From: a bacterium
Lineage (GTDB): Bacteria; Patescibacteriota; Minisyncoccia; Moranbacterales; UBA2206
Direction: 5' to 3'
Assembly: GCA_021789395.1 (NCBI GenBank)
Contig: JAJYJP010000018.1
Coordinates: 1 to 13,773, forward strand
DNA: 13,773 bases
The notes beneath the pieces are model-generated. The model was not told where the DNA came from. It saw nothing but the letters and a program-made list of their open reading frames with translations, and did not search any database. Shown in pieces: positions 7,482 to 13,705 of this stretch; the stretch's first letter is position 1, and each line of letters starts with the position of its first letter. Made by a program: the position numbers and the translations under genes.

Positions 7482-8369
7482 TCAGTTTGATCTTCCGAGA
7501 TATTCCATCACTTCCTCAATGATCCATGTCGGTGTGGAAGCGCCAGCGGTCACCCAAATTTTTTGACAATCCTTAAACCAAGATTTTCTGAGCTGATTTC
7601 TTCGTTCGATAAAATATGACTTCTGATTTATTTCCTGAGAAATTTCCCACAATCTGGTCGAATTGGCGCTGGTCGGCGAACCGATGACGACTACCGCGTC
7701 ATTCTTCAGCGCTTTCTTGCGGACCTCGTTCTGGCGATTCTGAGTCGTCAGGCAAAGCGTATCGACAATCTCTACTTGCGGATATTTTTTCCGGAGCACG
7801 TCCCAAGCATGCCTGACAAATTCCTGGTTTTGGGTCGTCTGGGAAAGAACAGCAATTTTTTTCTTAGGATCTAATTTCAGTTTTTTAAAGTCCGCCTCTT
7901 TTTCCACAAATTTCGCTTTTTTATTTCCCCACTCAAAAATGCCTTCTACTTCTTTATGTCCCTTTTCACCGACGATCACCAGTTGATAATTCTTTTCCGA
8001 AAACAATTTCGCCAGCCGCTGCGCCTTGATCACCCTCGGGCAAGTCGTATCGACTAGCGCGATCTTTTTCTTTTTGGCAAAATTATAAATTTTCGGCCCC
8101 ATCCCATGCGCCGTGATGGCCAACGTCCCGATCCTGCCTTTCAAAGTATTAATTTCCTTAAAAAAATCTTTTTTGTCCGAAATTGTCACCACACTTAACT
8201 TCTCCAGGCTCTTGACCACATCTTCGTTGTGCACCAACGCGCCCAGCACGAAAATAGGCTTTTTCACCTTGGGATCCAAAGCTATTTTCTTGATCATGTT
8301 GTACGCCCGGTCCACGCCCTCGCAAAAACCGGCGTATTGGCTCAATGTAATTTGCATAGTGACTTTCAT
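7482..8369 (-). CDS. ispH: 4-hydroxy-3-methylbut-2-enyl diphosphate reductase
   Basis: IspH (LytB) is the iron-sulfur enzyme of the last MEP-pathway step, reducing HMBPP to IPP and DMAPP. Counting from this ATG, the three cluster cysteines are at 16 (GFCEGVDRA), 110 (DTTCPRV) and 206 (CLTTQNRQ). Substrate residues are also visible: H47 in ALVHN, H88 in TAHG, H138 and E140 in GHKEVEG, the SQTTQN segment, SPTSANSTRL and VTAGASTP. The length of 295 is normal. The reading frame extends to a TTG at 8387, but that lies in the U-tract of the preceding terminator, so I chose the ATG at 8369, which has GGA five bases upstream. The ATG at 8357 would put the first cysteine at 12, exactly as in E. coli, and remains possible. 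No other MEP gene is in the window. Confidence 0.93.
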   Translation of the reverse strand: MKVTMQITLSQYAGFCEGVDRAYNMIKKIALDPKVKKPIFVLGALVHNEDVVKSLEKLSVVTISDKKDFFKEINTLKGRIGTLAITAHGMGPKIYNFAKKKKIALVDTTCPRVIKAQRLAKLFSEKNYQLVIVGEKGHKEVEGIFEWGNKKAKFVEKEADFKKLKLDPKKKIAVLSQTTQNQEFVRHAWDVLRKKYPQVEIVDTLCLTTQNRQNEVRKKALKNDAVVVIGSPTSANSTRLWEISQEINQKSYFIERRNQLRKSWFKDCQKIWVTAGASTPTWIIEEVMEYLGRSN

Positions 8370-8385
8370 TTTAATCCGTTTCAGC

Positions 8386-8416
8386 AAAAAAGAAAAGAGC
8401 GCCCATCGACGCCCTT
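8386..8416 (-). terminator. Intrinsic terminator between proS and ispH
   Basis: Eleven bases after the proS stop codon, the minus-strand RNA forms AAGGGCG paired with CGCUCUU (one G-U pair) around an eight-base loop, followed by UUCUUUUUU. The U-tract reaches the TTG that would be the longest possible ispH start, which argues for a start further downstream. It probably ends the GNAT/M20/proS transcription unit. Confidence 0.6.
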
Positions 8417-8427
8417 GTCTAAATTTT

Positions 8428-9666
8428 TTACTTCATTTTTCGAACCAGATCCTCGATTTTCACAATCTCACCTTTCTCTTCTTTTCGTTTTTTTACTTCC
8501 ACACCGCCAGCTTGCATTGATTTTTCACTCACCACCACACGATATGGAATTCCGATCAAATCCGCGTCGGCAAATTTCTTGCCGGCCGATTCGTCGCGGT
8601 CATCGAACAAAACTTCGATCCCGTTCTTTTGCAATTCGGCGTAAATTTTTTCCGCCTCTTCATCCTTGCCAAGACTGATCAGATGAACTTTGAACGGCGC
8701 CACTGATTCCGGCCAGACCAGACCTTTGGCATCGGAAAAAATTTCCGCGATTACGCCCATCAGACGGCTTATACCGATTCCATAACAACCCATAATGATT
8801 GATTGTTTTTCGCCGTTTTCATCGACATAATATAGATCCAGAGCGTCCGTATATTTGCTTTCCAAATGGAACGTGTTTCCGACCTCGACGGCTTTCTTCT
8901 CGACGAGATTTTTCCGATCAAGACCAAGTTTTTGCAAATTTTCATCCGTCAAAATTTCTTTATTGATCGCGATTCCTTTTTTCTCATCAAGATAAATTAT
9001 GTCCTCACCGACCGCGGCCAAAGTCTGAAATTCATCGCTGAAGCGAGGAGTAAAGATTCCGCCATCGGCATAAGTGCGATACGTAATTCCGCCCAATCCC
9101 AATCTTTCGTAAACTTTAAAATAGGCTTCTACGATCTTTTCGTATATTTCCATATGCTGTTTCTGGTCGCGGCTGAAAGTATACATATCTTTCATCAAAA
9201 ATTCACGGCCACGGAACAATCCACTCTTCGCCCTTAATTCGTTCCTGAATTTGTTCTGGATCTGATAAACGGCAAACGGCATATCCTTGTAGGAACTAAG
9301 GTAATTACTGACCACATCCACCACCGGCTCTTCGTGAGTAAGTCCGACTCCGAGCTCGGTCCCACTGACAAGTTTGGTCTTAAACCAATTGTCCACTTTT
9401 TTGTCGTCCCAGCGATCTGTCTTTTCCCAAATCTCTTTGGGCTGCAAGGTTGTCATCATCAATTCTTGTCCGCCCACCGCATTCATCTCCTCCTTTACAA
9501 TTTTTTTGATATTTTCCAGTACTCTCAAACCCAAGGGCATATACGCATACACACCGGCCATCTCTTTATGGACAAACCCGGCCCGGATCAGAAGCTGAGC
9601 ATTCAGACTCACCTCGTCTTTCGGCGCATCTTTTTGAGTTTTGGTAAAAAGTTGTGATTGTTTCAT
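8428..9666 (-). CDS. proS: Prolyl-tRNA synthetase lacking the INS editing domain
   Basis: Charges tRNA(Pro). It begins like bacterial ProRS (MKQSQLF...) and carries class II motif 1 around residues 30-50 (AGVYAYMPLGLRVL), the THEE loop (110-113), motif 2 from Arg141 (FRNELRAKSGLFRGREF), motif 3 GCYGIGISRLMG (293-304), and a C-terminal anticodon-binding domain (VHLISLG to FDDRDESAGKKFADADLIGIPYR). Bacterial ProRS is normally about 570 residues because a roughly 180-residue INS domain lies between motifs 2 and 3. Here only about 20 residues (236-257) remain there, giving 412 in total, like the short alphaproteobacterial and mitochondrial forms. Such enzymes cannot clear Ala-tRNA(Pro) in cis, which makes the YbaK-like gene at 4597-5094 relevant. 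It lies 51 bases after the M20 gene with no clear Shine-Dalgarno site. Confidence 0.95.
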   Translation of the reverse strand: MKQSQLFTKTQKDAPKDEVSLNAQLLIRAGFVHKEMAGVYAYMPLGLRVLENIKKIVKEEMNAVGGQELMMTTLQPKEIWEKTDRWDDKKVDNWFKTKLVSGTELGVGLTHEEPVVDVVSNYLSSYKDMPFAVYQIQNKFRNELRAKSGLFRGREFLMKDMYTFSRDQKQHMEIYEKIVEAYFKVYERLGLGGITYRTYADGGIFTPRFSDEFQTLAAVGEDIIYLDEKKGIAINKEILTDENLQKLGLDRKNLVEKKAVEVGNTFHLESKYTDALDLYYVDENGEKQSIIMGCYGIGISRLMGVIAEIFSDAKGLVWPESVAPFKVHLISLGKDEEAEKIYAELQKNGIEVLFDDRDESAGKKFADADLIGIPYRVVVSEKSMQAGGVEVKKRKEEKGEIVKIEDLVRKMK

Positions 9667-9717
9667 ATGAGTTTAGTTTAATATAAAGTGTTTTATTTGC
9701 CAAATTCCATCAGACAT

Positions 9718-10809
9718 TCAAAAGCAAACTTGCTCAATTGCTTTTCTATAAATGTCTGTCATTTTTTCCAAACTTTTTTTGCTGACATATTCATCCGCCT
9801 TGTGAGCCATCACCGGACCGGGCCCGATGATGACCGCCTCATTGCCATTCTCGTTAAGGAAAGAAGCTTCGGTCATATAGTTGGCACTGGTCAATTTTTT
9901 CCCGGCCAATCTTTCCATCATTTTTGAAAATTCCGATTTCTCATTCATGATCGGATCCGACTTAAGCAGCACCTCCATTGTCGCCTCCAGTCTTTCTTCT
10001 TCCAAGATTTTTTTCACTTGCGAGACTATTTCGTCAGCCTGTCCTCCTTTTATCGTTCTCATTTCAAATTCCAAAACACATCGCGCCGGAACTTTATTGA
10101 TCGCATCGCCGCCGGAAATTTTCGCGATGTTCAAAGTGGCAAATTCCGGATCGAAAACGGCTTCTTTTTCTTTCTTAATTTCTCCATAAAACGATTGGAG
10201 TTTGAAAATAAAAGCATTTGCCATTTCGATCGCATTTTTTCCCAGATCCGGAACACTGCCATGAGCGGCCCTTCCTAAAAATTCAATCCTAAAAGCCGCC
10301 ACGCCCTTCGTCGCCACGATCGGTTTTCCATCGGTGGGTTCCATGATGATGATTTTTCCGCTCCGTATCTCCTTCTTGCGAGAAAAATATCTTATCCCTC
10401 CGAAAGTTTTTTCTTCATCGAAAGTAAAGACCATTCCAAAACCTCGCTTCAGCTTCTCCGGATCGATCCGAGCAATCGCGGAAAGTGCCGCAGCAATTCC
10501 GCCTTTCATATCCGAAGTCCCCAGCCCAAAAAGCTTGTCTCCTTTTTTCGTAAGAGAAAATGGCTCATATTTCCAGCCATCGCCCGCCGGAACCGTATCG
10601 GTGTGCCCGACAAAATATAATCCGATATTTTTTTCCGGTCCGGCAGAAGCGAAAAGAACTGATTTTCCAGATTTTTTGTCCGTAAATATTTCCACACGTA
10701 AGCTTTTGCTTTTCAAAAAATCAGAAATCCAAAGAATTATTTTCCCATTTTCCTTGTCAGCCGTCGTATCGTATCTGATCAATTTTTTTAAAATATTTTC
10801 TATGTCCAT
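9718..10809 (-). CDS. M20 family metallopeptidase (ArgE/DapE-like)
   Basis: M20 enzymes are di-zinc hydrolases of N-acyl amino acids or small peptides. The metal ligands and catalytic residues are all visible: H69 and the catalytic D71 in GHTDTVP (68-74), bridging D100 in GTSDMKGG, general base E132 with ligand E133 in FDEEKTFGG, E157 in IIMEPTD, and H336 in MAHKADEYV near the C terminus. The lid or dimerisation domain sits between about 165 and 280 and carries H183 in AAHGSVP. At 363 residues it is typical for ArgE/DapE. The sequence does not allow a choice between acetylornithine deacetylase, succinyl-diaminopimelate desuccinylase and a dipeptidase. No arginine or lysine pathway genes flank it, so a peptide-salvage role is equally plausible. 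It ends in TGA. Confidence 0.9.
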   Translation of the reverse strand: MDIENILKKLIRYDTTADKENGKIILWISDFLKSKSLRVEIFTDKKSGKSVLFASAGPEKNIGLYFVGHTDTVPAGDGWKYEPFSLTKKGDKLFGLGTSDMKGGIAAALSAIARIDPEKLKRGFGMVFTFDEEKTFGGIRYFSRKKEIRSGKIIIMEPTDGKPIVATKGVAAFRIEFLGRAAHGSVPDLGKNAIEMANAFIFKLQSFYGEIKKEKEAVFDPEFATLNIAKISGGDAINKVPARCVLEFEMRTIKGGQADEIVSQVKKILEEERLEATMEVLLKSDPIMNEKSEFSKMMERLAGKKLTSANYMTEASFLNENGNEAVIIGPGPVMAHKADEYVSKKSLEKMTDIYRKAIEQVCF

Positions 10810-10840
10810 AGAATTTTAAGTTAAATTTTAACATGATTGG

Positions 10841-10867
10841 ATCGGAGGGAGAAATTCCCCCTCCGAT
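10841..10867 (-). terminator. Hairpin after the GNAT gene, U-tract only on the opposite strand
   Basis: A perfect nine-base stem (ATCGGAGGG / CCCTCCGAT) with a nine-base loop begins four bases after the GNAT stop codon. Read in the direction of the genes, an A-run precedes it and no U-run follows; on the plus strand the stem is followed by TTTTTT (10867-10872). It may end the GNAT transcript or protect its 3' end. As a classic rho-independent terminator it would work only for leftover plus-strand transcription. Confidence 0.5.
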
Positions 10868-10870
10868 TTT

Positions 10871-11887
10871 TTAGTCCCGGAGCCAATAAGTCCTATCGAG
10901 ATAATTAACATCCCGCAATCCAAGATCTCGAAAGCCCGCATCGGCATAAAGCTTTCTGGCCGCATACGCCCTTACGTCAGTGCGCAAGACAAAACTCTTT
11001 TGTCCGGCCGCCCGTGCTTCGCCCAAAAGAAAAAGAGCGAGTCTTTTTCCAATTCCTTTATCGCGAAATCCGCTCGCCGTGGCCAGCTCGTCGATATAGA
11101 AGCAAGACGGGTTCTTGGAAAAAATACAATCTAAAATCCCACTGCCAGACACTGAACGCATTTCTTCTTTTTCCATTTCATAACCCCAAGTAAATCCCAC
11201 GACTTCTTCTCCGGAAACGGCCGCCAGAAATAGCGCGGATCTTTTGTGCATCTGCGACAAAATATCTTCAACAACCGAATTCTTTTTCCAGAAATTCTCA
11301 TTCCAGGGAGACTCTTTCCAGATCTGACAATACAGCTCGGCAGTTTTTCCGATCAGTCCAACATCTTGCAGTCCGAAGCTTGCGATCTCAAGCTGATTAT
11401 GGTTTCTCAGGATCATCGGCTTGCAATGGCAGTTTGGAAATTTTTTGTGTTCTCGACATAGCACACAACTTTCCCAAATTTCTCCTTCGAAATAAAGTTT
11501 TTGTTTTTCTTCGAATCCGGCTTTCCGGCTGAGTGGAAAAGAATCTTCATTGGGAAGAATTATTACAGGCTTATGGCCGAACAATTCTTCCGACAACTCC
11601 AAGCTTTTCCGCAAAAGGGCGGTGCCGATGCCGCAATGACGACGCTCCGAGTCCACGATGAGCGCGCAGATTTCCACGTAATTCTTCCAAGGAAACAGGC
11701 AGATATGCCCGACCAACCGGCCGTTTTCGAAGGCCAACAGAGAATGTCCTTGTTCGATGGAAGCTTCCAAAGTCACTGCGTCCCAAGCCAGCATCTTATT
11801 CCGCTTCGCTTCTCCATCGATCATCCCTGACAACAGCTGCGCATGCTCATTACTTTTTTCATTTCCCGATGCTACACGGATTTCCAT
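10871..11887 (-). CDS. Tandem GNAT-domain N-acetyltransferase with internal Cys/His cluster
   Basis: Two GCN5-related acetyltransferase domains are fused. The N-terminal one (about 1-130) has the acetyl-CoA pyrophosphate loop RHCGIGT (83-89) and a C-terminal FPLSRKAGF motif. The C-terminal one (about 165-338) has RDKGIGKRL (275-283) after the IDELAT strand, and ARKLYADAGF. Between them lies a compact cluster of Cys141, Cys144, His147, Cys153, His154 and Cys155, which could hold a zinc ion. The substrate is unknown; GNATs of this kind acetylate small molecules, peptides or protein N termini. The start is firm: GGAGG lies eight bases before the ATG, the strongest ribosome binding site in the window. 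Upstream is a promoter plus a leader with competing hairpins, suggesting conditional expression. Confidence 0.85.
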   Translation of the reverse strand: MEIRVASGNEKSNEHAQLLSGMIDGEAKRNKMLAWDAVTLEASIEQGHSLLAFENGRLVGHICLFPWKNYVEICALIVDSERRHCGIGTALLRKSLELSEELFGHKPVIILPNEDSFPLSRKAGFEEKQKLYFEGEIWESCVLCREHKKFPNCHCKPMILRNHNQLEIASFGLQDVGLIGKTAELYCQIWKESPWNENFWKKNSVVEDILSQMHKRSALFLAAVSGEEVVGFTWGYEMEKEEMRSVSGSGILDCIFSKNPSCFYIDELATASGFRDKGIGKRLALFLLGEARAAGQKSFVLRTDVRAYAARKLYADAGFRDLGLRDVNYLDRTYWLRD

Positions 11888-11920
11888 TTTTTCATCCTCC
11901 GGTTTTAAAATAAAAGAACT

Positions 11921-11949
11921 AAAAAAACAGCCTGTGAAACAGGCTGTTT
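11921..11949 (-). terminator. Intrinsic terminator in the GNAT leader
   Basis: The minus-strand RNA forms AAACAGCCUGU paired with ACAGGCUGUUU (11 pairs, the inner nine without flaw) closed by a UUC triloop and followed by UUUU. It lies 33 bases before the GNAT start codon. It can terminate transcripts from the promoter at 12078-12106 and read-through from trpB and the zinc-ribbon gene. Confidence 0.85.
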
Positions 11950-11997
11950 CATATGTTCGAAAGTCTTATTTTTTCTTCGGATCAAACGCATAAAAAT

Positions 11998-12071
11998 AGC
12001 CTGTTTCACTAGGAGTTCTGCGTCGCGGATGCTGATTTTTGCAATTGAAGCTGTTCATATGTTTGATTATT
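11998..12071 (-). promoter_or_regulatory. Candidate leader RNA with an antiterminator arm for the GNAT gene
   Basis: From the predicted start near 12071, the leader contains GUGAAACAGGCU (12009-11998), a perfect 12-base complement of AGCCUGUUUCAC (11945-11934), which comprises most of the 5' arm, the loop and the start of the 3' arm of the terminator at 11921-11949. Pairing the two would destroy the terminator hairpin, so the RNA can adopt terminator or antiterminator folds, as in attenuators and riboswitches. No known riboswitch class is recognised. The 12-base arm could instead be a remnant of a duplicated terminator. Confidence 0.4.
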
Positions 12072-12077
12072 GGTTTC

Positions 12078-12106
12078 AATATAACTCAGACATAAATCAT
12101 TGTCAA
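12078..12106 (-). promoter_or_regulatory. Near-consensus sigma70 promoter overlapping the zinc-ribbon stop codon
   Basis: TTGACA (12106-12101, perfect -35) and TATATT (12083-12078, five of six -10 positions) are separated by exactly 17 bases. The -35 overlaps the TGA stop of the zinc-ribbon gene. Transcription should start near 12071, 184 bases before the GNAT ATG. This is the strongest promoter-like sequence I found in the window. Confidence 0.65.
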
Positions 12107-12237
12107 ATTGCAAAACGGCAGCCTGTTTTTTTGCCGGAACAATCAGGGCAGACCCATTTCCTTTCCGCACACCAACCCGCCTGACCGACGCTCTGCATCT
12201 CTTTGCCACAGCTAGGACAGGCCTTCTTTTCTTCCAT
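12103..12237 (-). CDS. Small zinc-ribbon protein (44 residues)
   Basis: A short gene directly after trpB (17-base gap), preceded by an AGGAGG ribosome binding site that overlaps the end of trpB. The 44-residue product has two CxxC knuckles, CPSC (7-10) and CPDC (30-33), with further cysteines at 23 and 40: a typical zinc ribbon, probably binding one zinc ion. Two tryptophans (22 and 28) are notable for so small a protein. A longer open frame over the same bases (12009-12209) lacks both the ribosome binding site and the cysteine pattern, so I regard it as a shadow. Function is unknown. Co-transcription with trpB behind a T-box suggests expression during tryptophan shortage. Anti-TRAP of Bacillus is also a small zinc protein under a tRNA(Trp) T-box, but its cysteine spacing differs, and I do not claim homology. 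Confidence 0.8.
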   Translation of the reverse strand: MEEKKACPSCGKEMQSVGQAGWCAERKWVCPDCSGKKTGCRFAI

Positions 12238-12254
12238 TTCGGATTCCTCCTCCA

Positions 12255-13541
12255 TCAATCTTTCAGAAATTTCTCATAAGCGTTCAAGTCAAGATGTCCG
12301 TGCCCGCTCAGATTGAACAGGATGACTTTTTCCTCTCCGCTTAGGCGGCATTTCTCCGCTTCTTCAAAAACCGCCTTGATCGCATGGGCCGATTCCGGCG
12401 CCGGAACGATCCCCTGGTTTTTCGCAAATCTGATCGCCGCCTCAAAAACTTCCTCCTGGTCATAAGCCGCCGCTTCGATAATTTTTTTCTCCAGCAACCG
12501 GCTTACGATCGGCGAAGCTCCGTGATAGCGCAGCCCGCCGGCATGTATGGATGGCGGCATGAAATCATGGCCTAACGTGTACATCTTCACCAGCGGTGTC
12601 AGTCCGATCGTATCTCCGAAATCATATCTATATTCGCCTTCAGTCAGAGTCGGACAAGATTTCGGCTCAACCGCGATCGCTCTTAGTCCTGGTTTTTTAC
12701 CTTTCAATTTATCCCGCAAGAACGGGAAGGAGATTCCTGCGAAGTTGCTTCCGCCACCATGGCAACCGATGATGACATCCGGATACTCTCCGACTTTTTC
12801 CAGCTGCTTTTTCGCTTCTTGTCCGATGATCGTCTGATGCAGAAGCACGTGGTTCAGGACCGACCCGAGCGCGTATTTCGTGTCCAGATGCTTGGCCGCG
12901 TCTTCCACCGCTTCCGCGATCGCGATTCCCAAGCTTCCCGGACTGTCCGGATCCTGCTCAAGAATTTTTTTTCCGGACTCAGTCTTGTCCGACGGAGAAG
13001 CGACACAATTTCCGCCATAAATTTTCATCATAGTTTTACGATAAGGCTTCTGATCAAAACTGACTCTGACCATATACACATCACAAATCAGTCCGAAATA
13101 ATTACAGGCGAAACTCAAAGCTGTTCCCCATTGCCCGGCGCCCGTTTCCGTAGCCAGCCTTTTCACGCCTTCCATCTTGTTATAGTAAGCTTGCGGAAGC
13201 GCGGTATTAAGCTTGTGGCTGCCCACCGGACTGACACCTTCGAATTTGTAATAGATGCGGGCCGGTGTTCCCAATTCTTTTTCCAAACGTTCCGCCCGGA
13301 TCAATGGTGAAGGTCGATACAAAGCGTAAGCCTTCCTGACTTCTTCGGGAATTTCAATGAATTCCTCTTGCGACATTTCCTGCTTTATCAGCTCTGCCGG
13401 AAACAGCGGCGCAAGGTCTTCCGGGACCAACGGTTTTTTCGTCACCGGATGCAGAGGCGGATCCAGCGGTTCGGGCAGATCGGGCAAGATGTTATAATAA
13501 TGGGTCGGTATTTCATTTTGTTCTAAGTTGATGATTGACAT
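12255..13541 (-). CDS. trpB: Tryptophan synthase beta chain, TrpB2 type
   Basis: PLP enzyme that joins indole and serine to form tryptophan. At 428 residues with a roughly 75-residue N-terminal extension (THYYNILPDLPEPLDPPLHP), it belongs to the TrpB2 (TrpB-related) group rather than the roughly 400-residue TrpB1. Lys110 in GSHKLN is the PLP lysine, Glu132 in TETGAGQWG the catalytic acid/base, GGGSN (262-266) the phosphate-binding loop, and LSGHG (411-415) the C-terminal ring-N contact. The TrpB2 signatures YTLGHDFMPP and IHAGGLRYHG are present. No trpA or other trp gene is adjacent. TrpB2 enzymes can work without TrpA, for example on free indole, so salvage is possible. A T-box leader lies upstream and a zinc-ribbon gene downstream. 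The ATG at 13541 has only a weak GGA eight bases upstream. Confidence 0.95.
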   Translation of the reverse strand: MSIINLEQNEIPTHYYNILPDLPEPLDPPLHPVTKKPLVPEDLAPLFPAELIKQEMSQEEFIEIPEEVRKAYALYRPSPLIRAERLEKELGTPARIYYKFEGVSPVGSHKLNTALPQAYYNKMEGVKRLATETGAGQWGTALSFACNYFGLICDVYMVRVSFDQKPYRKTMMKIYGGNCVASPSDKTESGKKILEQDPDSPGSLGIAIAEAVEDAAKHLDTKYALGSVLNHVLLHQTIIGQEAKKQLEKVGEYPDVIIGCHGGGSNFAGISFPFLRDKLKGKKPGLRAIAVEPKSCPTLTEGEYRYDFGDTIGLTPLVKMYTLGHDFMPPSIHAGGLRYHGASPIVSRLLEKKIIEAAAYDQEEVFEAAIRFAKNQGIVPAPESAHAIKAVFEEAEKCRLSGEEKVILFNLSGHGHLDLNAYEKFLKD

Positions 13542-13646
13542 ATTTTTTCCAATTAAAAATTAGACAGATAAAGAATCGATCGCCAAAATTCCTGCGCCCT
13601 ATTCCTGAATAAGAATTTTCTTTTCATATATTTTCTAAATATTTTT

Positions 13647-13705
13647 AAAACAAAAAACTCCCCGTCCTCGCGCGCAAAATAAGTTTGCGCAAAAGGACGA
13701 AGAGT
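13647..13705 (-). terminator. T-box terminator hairpin before trpB
   Basis: ACUCUUCGUCCU (13705-13694) pairs over all 12 bases (two G-U) with AGGACGGGGAGU (13668-13657); GCGC repeats in the interior can extend the stem, and UUUUU-G-UUUU follows. Its 5' arm is the same segment that closes the T-box antiterminator, so the two folds exclude each other. Confidence 0.8.

Noticed and set aside
10820..10832. GTTAAATTTTAAC palindrome just before the M20 gene
   Set aside because: A perfect palindrome but entirely A/T-rich in an A/T-rich gap, so chance is likely and no regulator can be named.
12103..12105. UGA recoding that would join the zinc-ribbon gene to the following bases
   Set aside because: Several other genes end in TGA and none needs TGA as a sense codon, so the standard bacterial code fits.
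12009..12209. 66-residue minus-strand open frame
   Set aside because: It overlaps the zinc-ribbon gene in another frame, has no ribosome binding site, and its N-terminal part only mirrors the Cys-rich gene. The 44-residue frame has an AGGAGG site and two CxxC motifs.
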